Shown piece after piece: positions 19,947 to 28,471 of a stretch of 64,000 bases of DNA. A model generated the notes under the pieces. That model made no database searches. It worked only from the letters and a program-made list of their open reading frames with translations, and was not told where the DNA came from. This stretch comes from Vibrio salilacus. Lineage in GTDB: Bacteria > Pseudomonadota > Gammaproteobacteria > Enterobacterales > Vibrionaceae. Position numbers and translations under genes: made by a program. Each line of letters starts with the position of its first letter. Position 1 is the stretch's first letter. The stretch is from NCBI RefSeq assembly GCF_002811245.1, contig NZ_NIVQ01000002.1:1-64000 (forward strand), given 5' to 3'.

Positions 19947-20038
19947 GCCAGGCGCCAGTCTACTCGTTCGTTTATTGACTAAACGAAGACGAAATTACCC
20001 AGATTGGTATGCGATAAATAGACAAAGGGTTTTGTTAT

Positions 20039-22846
20039 ATGGCCTCTCCTCGATTTTTAGTCGGTATTGATTTAGGCACAACTAACACCGTTGTGGCGTT
20101 TTGTGAAATCACTGACAACCTAAAACACGCACCAGTGTCACTGTTTGATATCGACCAGTTAATCGGGCCGGGTGAAGTGGTGCGCAAACCGCTTTTACCC
20201 TCTTTCCGTTACCATCCCGCTCAAGGACAAGTCGCTGGGTCAGATTTAACTCTGCCGTGGGAAAACAAGCCCGTCGATGGCGACATTTCACATGTCATTA
20301 TCGGCGAGTGGGCACGTGAGTTGGGCGCCAAAGTCGAGGGTCGCCAAGTCTCGAGTGCCAAAAGCTGGCTCTCTCATCAAGCGGTTGACCGTCGCTCAGA
20401 TATTCTGCCTTGGGCGGGCGCCGATGAGGTAGACAAAGTCTCCCCTGTGATAGCCAGTGCGAGTTATTTGAATCACATTCGTCAAGCATGGAACTATCGT
20501 CATCCAAGCAACCCTCTCGAGCATCAAGATGTGGTCGTAACGGTGCCCGCCTCGTTTGACGAAACGGCGCGAAAACTGACCTTAGAAGCTGCGCAACTGG
20601 CGGGGATCAATCATATCGTTCTTCTCGAAGAACCACAGGCGGTGTGCTACGACTGGTATGCTCGTCACCAGAACAGCGCCGCTGAAGAGCTAAAATCATT
20701 ACCACTTATTTTGGTGTGTGATGTTGGTGGCGGAACAACCGACCTCAGCTTAATTGAAGCAAAGTATACCGATGATGAGCTTGCTCTAGACCGAATTGGC
20801 GTCGGTGAACACTTAATGCTCGGCGGTGATAACCTTGACCTAGCCCTTGCTCATCTTGCCGAGCAGCGTTTTAGTCACAGTAAAAAGCTCAATGCTGCAA
20901 ACTTAACAAAACTTATCCAGCAAACCCGTAAAGCGAAAGAGAACCTGCTTTCAACCAACGCCCCGGACGAAGTGAAAATCACGATGCTCGGCAGTGGTTC
21001 TAAACTGCTTGGTGGCACAAAAAGTATTGGCTTAACCAAACAAGAAGTACATCAAATCGCCCTTGATGGTTTCTTTCCTCTGTCGGATTTTACCCATACA
21101 CCGGATAAGAGACGCAGTGCGGTGGTTGAATTTGGTCTACCTTATGTCGCAGACCCTGCGGTCAGCAAGCATGTGGCCGAATTCCTCAATCAACATCAAC
21201 AAGTCTCCTATTCGGCTCTGGCTCAACAAGATACCAGTAAGCCTGCCATCCCTGTCGGGTTGCTGCTTAATGGTGGGGTATTCAATAGTGAGCTAGTTAC
21301 CGAGCGCGTAACCCGTCTACTAAGCCATTGGCGCGGTGAACCCGTGACCGTTTTGGATAACCCTCACCCTGATTGGTCAGTGGCACTCGGTGCGGTCGCT
21401 TTTGGTAAAGCGCGTCGAGGCGCACAACTAAAAATCGGCGGTGGGGTGGCTCGTTCCTACTTCTTGCACCTACAAGAAAAGAACAAAATGGGTAAAGCAC
21501 TCTGCTTGCTGGCCAAAGGCACAGAAGAAGGTCACGAAATCCGCTTAAGTGGTCGCCGTTTCGCTCTTACGCTCGGTGAACCAGTTCGTTTCAACCTGTT
21601 GACGACAACTCATGACACGCTGAGCAACAATACTGCCATTCAAAACGGAGCTATGGTCGATATCGATGCCGATCTTTTCTCGCCGCTGCCCCCATATATC
21701 TCAACTCTTGAAGGGCAAGGTATGGAATTACAAGCCAATCAAAAAGAGCGTGTCGAAGTACAACTTGCTTGCCAGTTAACCGAAGTGGGCACACTAAAAA
21801 TGGAGTGTGTTAACGTCGACGATGACAATAAGCGCTGGGCACTGGAATTTGAAGTCCGTAATCAAAAAGCGGATGAGATTCAACAACAGAACACGCATCC
21901 ACGTCTTGCTGAGTGTAAAGCGCTGATTTCACGCCTTTACAGTGGCAACAAAAAAAGCGCCGAAGGCAAAGAGATAAAAACGCTCGCAAAAGATCTTGAA
22001 AAAATGCTCGGCAAACGGGATGAGTGGGATTTTTCCACCCTACGTCAGATTTTCGATGCTTTTGCGCTGGGAAGAAAACGCCGACGTCGCTCCGAAGCTC
22101 ATGAAAAAAACTGGCTACGCTTGGCCGGGTTCTCGTTACGCCCTGGTTTTGGCGATGCCACCGATTCATGGCGCATCGAACAAGTTTGGGGACTCTACCA
22201 GCAAGGGATCCAGTTCAAAAACCATCAAGGTTGGAGTGATTGGTGGGTATTCTGGCGCCGTATTGCCGGTGGTCTGAATCAAGAGCAGCAAGAGACGATC
22301 CTCGCGGATATTGCTAAATATCTGCACCCTGGTGCGATGAAAAACCCACAATCGGCCAAAGCGGCACAAGAAATGGGTTATGAATCAATGTTGCGTTTAG
22401 CCGCCTCTCTTGAGCACCTCGATGTCGAAGATAAAACTCTGCTCGCCTCTTGGTGTTTGAGTAAAGCTCTCAACCACAATCAATTTGAACAAGCTCATTG
22501 GTGGGCACTGGGCCGATTAGCAGCGCGTACGCCACTTTATGGCAGTCAACACAATGTCATTGCTCGTGAACAAGCTGAGCAATGGCTACCGAAGCTACTT
22601 GAACAAAACTGGCAAAAAGAGCCGATGATCGCTTTCGCGTCGGTCATGATGTGTCGTAAAACCGGCGATCGACTGTTTGATATCTCTGATGACTTCCGCC
22701 AACAAGTGGTCGAAAAACTCAAACAAAGCAAAGTGCCACAGTCGTGGTTATCTCTTGTTGAAGAAATCAAAGAGCTCTCAGCCAGTGAGTCGAAACGTGT
22801 CTTTGGTGATGCTTTGCCGAGCGGCTTAACCCTTGTTAACCACTAA
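20039..22846 (+). CDS. Hsp70-family ATPase with long C-terminal extension (DUF3731-like)
   Basis: A 935-aa protein, a paralogue of the preceding Hsp70-like protein. It has VGIDLGTTNTVVAF (about 8-21), VCDVGGGTTDLSLIEA (about 230-245) and LLNGGVFNSEL (about 412-422). After a beta-rich segment ending near residue 615 there are about 300 further helical residues rich in Trp and Arg (LRPGFGDATDSWRIEQVW, GWSDWWVFWRRIAGG). These match my recollection of the DUF3731 region that follows some Hsp70-like proteins. The extension could bind a client or partner. Start ATG 20039 is preceded by AAAGGG. No strong terminator is visible after the gene. Confidence 0.85.
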   Translation: MASPRFLVGIDLGTTNTVVAFCEITDNLKHAPVSLFDIDQLIGPGEVVRKPLLPSFRYHPAQGQVAGSDLTLPWENKPVDGDISHVIIGEWARELGAKVEGRQVSSAKSWLSHQAVDRRSDILPWAGADEVDKVSPVIASASYLNHIRQAWNYRHPSNPLEHQDVVVTVPASFDETARKLTLEAAQLAGINHIVLLEEPQAVCYDWYARHQNSAAEELKSLPLILVCDVGGGTTDLSLIEAKYTDDELALDRIGVGEHLMLGGDNLDLALAHLAEQRFSHSKKLNAANLTKLIQQTRKAKENLLSTNAPDEVKITMLGSGSKLLGGTKSIGLTKQEVHQIALDGFFPLSDFTHTPDKRRSAVVEFGLPYVADPAVSKHVAEFLNQHQQVSYSALAQQDTSKPAIPVGLLLNGGVFNSELVTERVTRLLSHWRGEPVTVLDNPHPDWSVALGAVAFGKARRGAQLKIGGGVARSYFLHLQEKNKMGKALCLLAKGTEEGHEIRLSGRRFALTLGEPVRFNLLTTTHDTLSNNTAIQNGAMVDIDADLFSPLPPYISTLEGQGMELQANQKERVEVQLACQLTEVGTLKMECVNVDDDNKRWALEFEVRNQKADEIQQQNTHPRLAECKALISRLYSGNKKSAEGKEIKTLAKDLEKMLGKRDEWDFSTLRQIFDAFALGRKRRRRSEAHEKNWLRLAGFSLRPGFGDATDSWRIEQVWGLYQQGIQFKNHQGWSDWWVFWRRIAGGLNQEQQETILADIAKYLHPGAMKNPQSAKAAQEMGYESMLRLAASLEHLDVEDKTLLASWCLSKALNHNQFEQAHWWALGRLAARTPLYGSQHNVIAREQAEQWLPKLLEQNWQKEPMIAFASVMMCRKTGDRLFDISDDFRQQVVEKLKQSKVPQSWLSLVEEIKELSASESKRVFGDALPSGLTLVNH

Positions 22847-22892
22847 CTGCAGGCTAAATAAAATGGTACAAAGGCGCGCTTAATTGGATAAT

Positions 22893-22915
22893 GCCGTTCA
22901 CTTAAAGTGAGCGGC
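22893..22915. repeat. near-perfect palindrome downstream of the second Hsp70-like gene
   Basis: Eleven-base arms GCCGTTCACTT and AAGTGAGCGGC around one base, with one T/G mismatch. There is no T run after it. It could be a weak 3' end stem or a protein-binding site. Confidence 0.4.
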
Positions 22916-23083
22916 AAGCGAGTGATCTAAGTAACCGAGAGATCTCAGTGTCGAGGCATCACTGGTCATGGTGTGTCGCAGGCAATGATTACGTTATTTA
23001 TTGTCAAATCGAAGATATGAGCTAAGTTTTATATTAAATCTTGTTTGTGAACACATATTGCCGACACATTAAAGGAGCCTGTG

Positions 23084-23506
23084 ATGTTTCTAACACGACT
23101 GGTGTATGCTAGCACTATTGAACAAGGGTTTGATTTATCGACCGTCGAAGAAATTATTAGCTCGGCACGCAAACATAACACTACACTCGATGTGACTGGC
23201 ATGCTGTGTTTCGATCGGCACTATTTTCTACAGTGTTTGGAAGGATCACGAACTAATATCAATGATGTCTATCAACGTATTTTGAATGATAAACGCCACT
23301 CAAGTATTATTATGCTCGACTACCGTGAGATAAGCGCGCGTGATTTTAGCCACTGGTCTATGGGTTACATTCCCTCTTCTAACCTCACAGCGCCACTTTA
23401 CCTACGCTATTCAGGCGCTAGTGAGTTCGACCCATACCACATGTCTGGTGAGAGCGCTTATCAATTACTGCTTGAGCTCAAGAATGCTTTGCCGACGATC
23501 AGTTAG
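23084..23506 (+). CDS. stand-alone BLUF-domain blue-light photoreceptor
   Basis: A 140-aa protein consisting of a BLUF domain plus a short C-terminal tail. All four flavin-site residues of the family are present: Tyr8 (LVYAS), Asn32 (KHNTTLDVTG), Gln50 (YFLQCLEG) and Trp91 (SHWSMGY). BLUF proteins bind FAD and change hydrogen bonding around it under blue light. The protein has no fused output domain, so it must act on a partner protein. The start is ATG 23084 with AAAGGAG 6 bp upstream; the GTG directly before is less suitable. No obvious partner gene is adjacent. Confidence 0.9.
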   Translation: MFLTRLVYASTIEQGFDLSTVEEIISSARKHNTTLDVTGMLCFDRHYFLQCLEGSRTNINDVYQRILNDKRHSSIIMLDYREISARDFSHWSMGYIPSSNLTAPLYLRYSGASEFDPYHMSGESAYQLLLELKNALPTIS

Positions 23507-23508
23507 TG

Positions 23509-23757
23509 TTACTCAATGTGCCTTAACACTTTTTCACATAACCTTTTCAAGCTGATCAGTTCATCAAGATAAAGATGAAACTTACATGTCATTTGCTCTG
23601 GAACTTGTATCGCTTGTTGTTTTAATACCAAACCTGATGGGGTAAATTTAAGTACGCGTTCGTCTTGTTCGCTAGGCACACGTCCTACATACCCTTTTAA
23701 CTCGCTGGCATTACTGAAACGATATGTCAAAGCATCAGCAACAACAATGCCGACCAT
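23509..23757 (-). CDS. small hypothetical ORF (82 aa)
   Basis: An 82-aa minus-strand frame with natural-looking codon use, ending 2 bp past the stop codon of the BLUF gene. I recognise no domain. Its ATG falls inside a terminator-like hairpin and has no ribosome binding site, and a stop codon is close upstream in frame. It is either a real small gene with an odd start, or the remains of a gene. No signal peptide is visible. Confidence 0.4.
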   Translation of the reverse strand: MVGIVVADALTYRFSNASELKGYVGRVPSEQDERVLKFTPSGLVLKQQAIQVPEQMTCKFHLYLDELISLKRLCEKVLRHIE

Positions 23758-23776
23758 TAGGTCGGCATTGTTTTAT
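23746..23776. terminator. bidirectional-looking terminator hairpin between BLUF and metE
   Basis: A stem AATGCCGACC/GGTCGGCATT with loop ATTA. It is followed on the plus strand by GTTTTAT. It separates two convergent transcripts. Confidence 0.6.
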
Positions 23777-23823
23777 CTGCATACATTATTCTAACGACAT
23801 ATGCATAGTTAACAACACAGTAC

Positions 23824-26109
23824 TTACGCAGAGTAAGCTTTTCTGAGCTTTTTCGCCGCTAACACCATATTGGTTAGCGATGCTTCTGTCTCGGCCCAGT
23901 TACGCGTTTTCAATCCGCAATCTGGATTGACCCACAATCGCTGTGACGGGATCTTTTCTGCCGCTTTATTGATTAAACCTTCAATCCACTCTTGAGTCGG
24001 AATATTCGGCGAATGGATATCATACACACCCGGACCGATTTCGTTCGGATAATTAAACGCTTCAAAAGCTTTCAATAGTTCCATATTTGAACGTGACGTT
24101 TCGATGGTAATCACATCCGCATCGAGCGCCGCAACAGAATCAATGATCTCGTTAAACTCTGAATAACACATATGAGTATGAATTTGCGTTTCAGGCTTCG
24201 CGCTCGCCGCAGAAATCTTAAACGCATCGACAGCCCACTCTAAATATGCTTTATGTTGTGCTTTTTTAAGTGGTAAGCCTTCACGGATAGCGGGTTCATC
24301 AATCTGAATAATATTGATCCCGGCATCTTGAAGATCAGACACTTCATCGCGTAGCGCCAGAGCTAGCTGGGTGGCAATTTCTTTTCGGCTGATATCTTCA
24401 CGTGGGAAAGTCCAACAAAGAATCGTGACCGGGCCTGTCAGCATTCCTTTCATCTGCTTTGAGGTCAATGACTGAGCGTAGGTAGACCACTCGACAGTCA
24501 TTGGCTGCTCACGTTCGATATCAGCGACAACGATAGCGGGTTTGACGCAACGTGAACCATAACTCTGTACCCAGCCAAACTGAGTTGTTTGGAAACCGGC
24601 AAGATTTTCGGCAAAATACTCGACCATATCATTACGTTCAGCTTCACCATGAACGAGTACGTCAAGATCTAAGGCTTCTTGGCGTTTTACCGCATCCGAA
24701 ATATGTCCTTTAAGCGCTTGCTGATACTCCGCCGAAGAGAGCTTTCCGCTACGATAAGCACTGCGTTGAACACGAATCTCACTGGTTTGTGGAAACGAGC
24801 CAATGGTCGTGGTTGGGAATAATGGCAAATCTAACACTTCACGTTGATGGGCAGCACGCTGTGGATAAGGTGCGCTACGCTCGGTAAATGCCTGAGTAAC
24901 ACGATTAAGCCGCGCTTGAACCTGAGGTTTGTTAACGTGGGTTGCGCTTTTGCGCGCTTGAATCGGCGTACTGTATGTATCGCAAGCCAAAATAGCCGCG
25001 TGATCACCATCTAACGCTTTACCCAGTAACGCCACTTCCGTCAATTTTTGCTTAGCAAAAGCAAACCAGCTGTGCACTTCATCACTCAAATTCGCTTCAA
25101 GTTCCAAATCAACAGGGCTATGCAGTAGCGAGCACGAACTGGCTATCCATAACCTGTCAGCCAACTTATCTTTGACTGGTTTTAATAAGGCCAGTTGCGC
25201 ACTTAAATCGGCACGCCAAACATTTCGCCCATTGATCACACCAGCGGACAGAACCCAGTGCTCAGGCAATTTTTCGACCACAGTATCCAATTGCCGAGGC
25301 GCGGCAGACACATCAATGTGTAGGCCGTCTACATCCAGCTCGACTATCTTGTCTAAGGTATCGGTTACCGAGTCAAAATAGGTTGTCAGCAGTACCTTGA
25401 CGTCACAACGAATCATTTGATAGGCGAGTTTAAATGCCTCTTGCCAAGGCTGCTCCAATTCAAGCGCTAAGATAGGCTCATCAATTTGTACCCACTCGAC
25501 GCCTTGTTTAGCGAGTTTGGCCAGAATGGCTTGGTAAGCTGTCAACAAACGTGGCAATAGACTCAATCGGTCAAAACCTGGTTCGACTTCTTTACCAAGG
25601 TAGAGATAACTGAGCGGCCCAAGGAGTACTGGCTTAACATTATGTCCCGCTTGTACCGCTTCATTCACTTCTTCAAACAACTGTGGCCAGCTGACTTCAA
25701 AGCTATCATCGCGGCTAAACTCAGGCACAATGTAGTGATAGTTAGTATTAAACCATTTAGTCATGTCTGAGGCGGCACTGCCACTGCATCCACACTGAGC
25801 TTGAGACTGGCCCCTGCCCACTTTAAACAGCGTATCGATGTCTGGGAAACCTTTTCGATGACGTTTAGGTACATGACCCAGCAGTAATGTTGTGGTCAAA
25901 ACATGATCGTACCAAGCAAAGTCCCCTGCTGTAACAAAATCGAGACCGGCTTGCGCCTGCTCTTGCCAGTGGTTGGCACGCAACGTCGCTCCGACCGTTT
26001 TAAGCTCGGCCTGATCAATTTCGCCACGCCAATATTTCTCTAATGCAAATTTAAGTTGACGCTTTTCGCCAATACGTGGATAGCCAAGAATGTGAGTCGT
26101 TGTTGTCAT
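23824..26109 (-). CDS. metE: cobalamin-independent methionine synthase MetE
   Basis: A 761-aa enzyme that transfers a methyl group from methyltetrahydropteroyltriglutamate to homocysteine to make methionine. Visible features: start [14 protein letters not shown], the [12 protein letters not shown] segment opening the C-terminal barrel, zinc-ligand segments [10 protein letters not shown] (His and Cys) and NPDCGLKTR (Cys), and [14 protein letters not shown]. The preferred start is ATG 26109 with AAGGGC upstream; the longer frame to 26160 starts without a good SD. It is divergent from metR, and the shared region contains MetJ and MetR candidate sites. Confidence 0.97.
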   Translation of the reverse strand: MTTTTHILGYPRIGEKRQLKFALEKYWRGEIDQAELKTVGATLRANHWQEQAQAGLDFVTAGDFAWYDHVLTTTLLLGHVPKRHRKGFPDIDTLFKVGRGQSQAQCGCSGSAASDMTKWFNTNYHYIVPEFSRDDSFEVSWPQLFEEVNEAVQAGHNVKPVLLGPLSYLYLGKEVEPGFDRLSLLPRLLTAYQAILAKLAKQGVEWVQIDEPILALELEQPWQEAFKLAYQMIRCDVKVLLTTYFDSVTDTLDKIVELDVDGLHIDVSAAPRQLDTVVEKLPEHWVLSAGVINGRNVWRADLSAQLALLKPVKDKLADRLWIASSCSLLHSPVDLELEANLSDEVHSWFAFAKQKLTEVALLGKALDGDHAAILACDTYSTPIQARKSATHVNKPQVQARLNRVTQAFTERSAPYPQRAAHQREVLDLPLFPTTTIGSFPQTSEIRVQRSAYRSGKLSSAEYQQALKGHISDAVKRQEALDLDVLVHGEAERNDMVEYFAENLAGFQTTQFGWVQSYGSRCVKPAIVVADIEREQPMTVEWSTYAQSLTSKQMKGMLTGPVTILCWTFPREDISRKEIATQLALALRDEVSDLQDAGINIIQIDEPAIREGLPLKKAQHKAYLEWAVDAFKISAASAKPETQIHTHMCYSEFNEIIDSVAALDADVITIETSRSNMELLKAFEAFNYPNEIGPGVYDIHSPNIPTQEWIEGLINKAAEKIPSQRLWVNPDCGLKTRNWAETEASLTNMVLAAKKLRKAYSA

Positions 26110-26287
26110 GTTATTTGCCCTTTCGCTGAGATTCGTCAATGTGCCAGAGTACGACATCAATCATTTAACAAAGATGTCTGGATGGCCAAACTATCTCGTT
26201 GTTCAACGAATAGAACAAGTTCCAAATATTCAACATGTTTATTAGTATATTTCATGTTGCAGGGCTTCAGATTCGAACGGCCAATTT

Positions 26288-26303
26288 AGACGTCTAGATG
26301 TTT
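26288..26303. promoter_or_regulatory. tandem MetJ met-boxes in the metE-metR intergenic region
   Basis: AGACGTCT (26288-26295) is an exact met-box. AGATGTTT (26296-26303) follows immediately as a 6/8 match, and ACACATCC right after is weaker. MetJ with S-adenosylmethionine binds tandem 8-bp boxes, so repression of metE and/or metR is expected. Confidence 0.7.
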
Positions 26304-26357
26304 ACACATCCAATGAATCGGAGTAAGTTAATACTATTCAAGCAGAAATCGTCTATA

Positions 26358-26370
26358 TGAAGGGAATTCA
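26358..26370. promoter_or_regulatory. MetR-type binding site overlapping the metR start codon
   Basis: TGAAGGGAATTCA fits TGAA-N5-TTCA exactly and ends on the first base of the metR ATG. This suggests autoregulation by MetR. Confidence 0.5.
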
Positions 26371-27290
26371 TGATTGAGCTCAAGCACCTTAAAACCTTAG
26401 CAACACTGCGCGATACCGGTTCGCTAACCGCCACCGCCACCACATTGCATCTTACTCAGTCGGCTCTCAGCCACCAGCTTAAAGATCTTGAAGCTCGCAT
26501 AGGTGGTCAGCTATTTCTGCGTAAAACTCGCCCCGTGAAGTTCACCGCTGAAGGTGAGATATTCCTGAAGCTAGCCGAAGACGTTCTGCCTCGGATTGCC
26601 AAAGCAGAAAATGAAGTGGCTAGCTTAAAAGAAGATGTTAATGGCCGACTGCATATGGCAATCGAATGTCACTCTTGTTTTCAGTGGTTAATGCCCGCCT
26701 TAAAGGAGTACCAACAGGCTTGGCCTAGCGTGACACTCGACTTCTCATCCGGCTTTGGGTTTGAACCTTTACCCGCTCTCGTTTGTGGCGAACTCGACTT
26801 AGTCATCACCTCAGATATTCAACCGCGTTCTGAAGTGCATTACGAACCCCTGTTTGATTTTGAGATGCGTCTAGTGACCTCGGTTAGCCATCCTCTTGCT
26901 GAGAAAAAGTCGATTCAACCTAATGATCTGAGCGATCAAACCATGCTCTCATATCCAGTACAGAAAAACCGTCTTGATGTGGTTAAACACTTTTTGCAAC
27001 CTGCCTCCGTCGACCCCAAACAGTGGAAACAAGCGGATAATACCTTGATGCTGATTCAAATGGTTTCTGCTGGGCTTGGGGTTGCGGCGTTACCGAATTG
27101 GGCAATCAGTGAGTTCTCACGCCAAGGTTTGATTACCAGCATTCCGCTTGGCAATGGTTTATGGCGCAGACTATTTGCGGCCACTCGACATTCAGATAAG
27201 GATAAGCGCTATCTACAGGCATTCTTCAATACGGCACGTATTCAGTCGCAAGGTCATTTAGATGGAATTAAAACCGTCAAACTAGGATAG
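26370..27290 (+). CDS. metR: LysR-family activator of methionine genes, MetR
   Basis: A 306-aa LysR-type regulator. The N-terminal winged helix (residues about 2-60) contains TGSLTATATTLHLTQSALSHQLKDLEARIG, and the effector domain follows. It is divergent from metE, the standard arrangement. MetR uses homocysteine as co-effector to activate metE and metH. The start is ATG 26370, preceded by AAGGG. Confidence 0.95.
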   Translation: MIELKHLKTLATLRDTGSLTATATTLHLTQSALSHQLKDLEARIGGQLFLRKTRPVKFTAEGEIFLKLAEDVLPRIAKAENEVASLKEDVNGRLHMAIECHSCFQWLMPALKEYQQAWPSVTLDFSSGFGFEPLPALVCGELDLVITSDIQPRSEVHYEPLFDFEMRLVTSVSHPLAEKKSIQPNDLSDQTMLSYPVQKNRLDVVKHFLQPASVDPKQWKQADNTLMLIQMVSAGLGVAALPNWAISEFSRQGLITSIPLGNGLWRRLFAATRHSDKDKRYLQAFFNTARIQSQGHLDGIKTVKLG

Positions 27291-27313
27291 AAAAAGGAGG
27301 CTGTGCGCCTCCT
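27290..27313. terminator. hairpin terminator between metR and DUF4250
   Basis: The stem AGGAGGC/GCCTCCT has a T run on the minus strand (A run at 27291-27295). It ends the DUF4250 transcript and probably slows metR read-through. Confidence 0.6.
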
Positions 27314-27322
27314 CATTTGGGT

Positions 27323-27523
27323 TTACCGTTGATACGACTTAAACTGATTGGTTAATGGGTCGTAGCTGTAACCGAGCAGATCAAGTTTGCCAACAACTTG
27401 CTCTACATCCATTTCATAGGTGCTGATCAACTCATCAAAACTGTCACACTCTAAACGCAGCTTCTCATTGACGATACCTAACAGAATACTGCTATCAAAA
27501 TTACCCGCATTACTCAGATCCAT
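27323..27523 (-). CDS. DUF4250 small protein
   Basis: A 66-aa protein matching DUF4250: a short N-terminal segment, ILLGIVNEKLRLECDSFDEL, a helix, then KLDLLGYSYDPLTNQFK at the end. Function is unknown. I start it at ATG 27523, where AGGAGG lies 5 bp upstream; the longer frame to 27544 would place the SD inside the coding region. Confidence 0.8.
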   Translation of the reverse strand: MDLSNAGNFDSSILLGIVNEKLRLECDSFDELISTYEMDVEQVVGKLDLLGYSYDPLTNQFKSYQR

Positions 27524-27608
27524 CCTTGCCTCCTTTTTACGCACTCACTTAGTTAAGCTTAGTAATGGTTGGCAATGTTCGCAGTGAGCAAACTCTAAAT
27601 TTCTACGC

Positions 27609-28289
27609 TTACAATAAAAACAGCGCCTGATTGGAAGAAACCGCCAACAACAGGAGCGCTAGCGCACAACCAAGCTGAAGTTTATTCACAGGTTTTGTTG
27701 TCAAGAGATGCCAGCACCATATTACGATTGAGGTAATTAACATTGCTAGGCCAACCAATAAAGGTTCGGTCACTTGAGTTAAGGTTTGTGGATCCATTGT
27801 GTAAGCCTGAAGCAAGATGGTTAAGCTCATCAGCATCGCCGCCACAATACCTGTGACGGGTAAAATTCGATGAAAGGCTTGCAAACGGGTTCGCGCAATC
27901 GTCAGCAATAAATGCCCAAGCAGAGCGCCAAGTAAGAAAATAGCAACCAAGGTATTCAAACTTGCCGCAAGCGATGGTTGATTACCGATCTCAATGGCGA
28001 CATAAGCCAATGCAAGGCCGTTGGCTAAATACATCACCCACATCGGGCCTTGTACGCGAGTCTTTTTGGTTTGTACTTGAGAATAAAAATAAGCGATTGC
28101 AAAGACGATCATCGTCGCTTCAATACGTAATGATGACACGGCTAGCCACAAAAGAGCGATTGTAGGCAGCATCTTGTGAATGCGCCCTCTTTGACCAGGG
28201 CAGAGATCGCCCTTTACCAAGATCAACGTTAGAATGAGCTGTGCGCCCAATAACATCGGGGACAGGACGGCGAGTAATTGCTGAATCAT
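27609..28289 (-). CDS. polytopic membrane protein of unknown function
   Basis: A 226-aa hydrophobic protein with about seven predicted helices, including residues about 5-27, 58-72, 83-102, 110-131, 142-164, 174-194 and 204-222. I recognise no transporter motif. Positively charged loops (QTKKTRVQG) face the cytoplasm in a simple model. It is a single gene between DUF4250 and ygiQ. Confidence 0.7.
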   Translation of the reverse strand: MIQQLLAVLSPMLLGAQLILTLILVKGDLCPGQRGRIHKMLPTIALLWLAVSSLRIEATMIVFAIAYFYSQVQTKKTRVQGPMWVMYLANGLALAYVAIEIGNQPSLAASLNTLVAIFLLGALLGHLLLTIARTRLQAFHRILPVTGIVAAMLMSLTILLQAYTMDPQTLTQVTEPLLVGLAMLITSIVIWCWHLLTTKPVNKLQLGCALALLLLAVSSNQALFLL

Positions 28290-28471
28290 AACACTATCGA
28301 ATTAATGGGATATTAGGACGCAGATCATAGCAGATTCAGACGCGTTAGCCATGTAGCAAATACGTCTTAAGTTAAGCAGGTCTAAGATACCACAATCTTC
28401 ATAAGATATTAAACTAGATAGTCGCTGGCCAAGTCGCTATAATTCGCGCTCCTTGGCACAGAGAGCAAAAT

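Noticed and set aside
17984..22846. Calling the Hsp70-like genes dnaK and hscA
   Set aside because: There is no DnaK lid region, no adjacent dnaJ, grpE, hscB or fdx, and the sequences are divergent, so those names would mislead.
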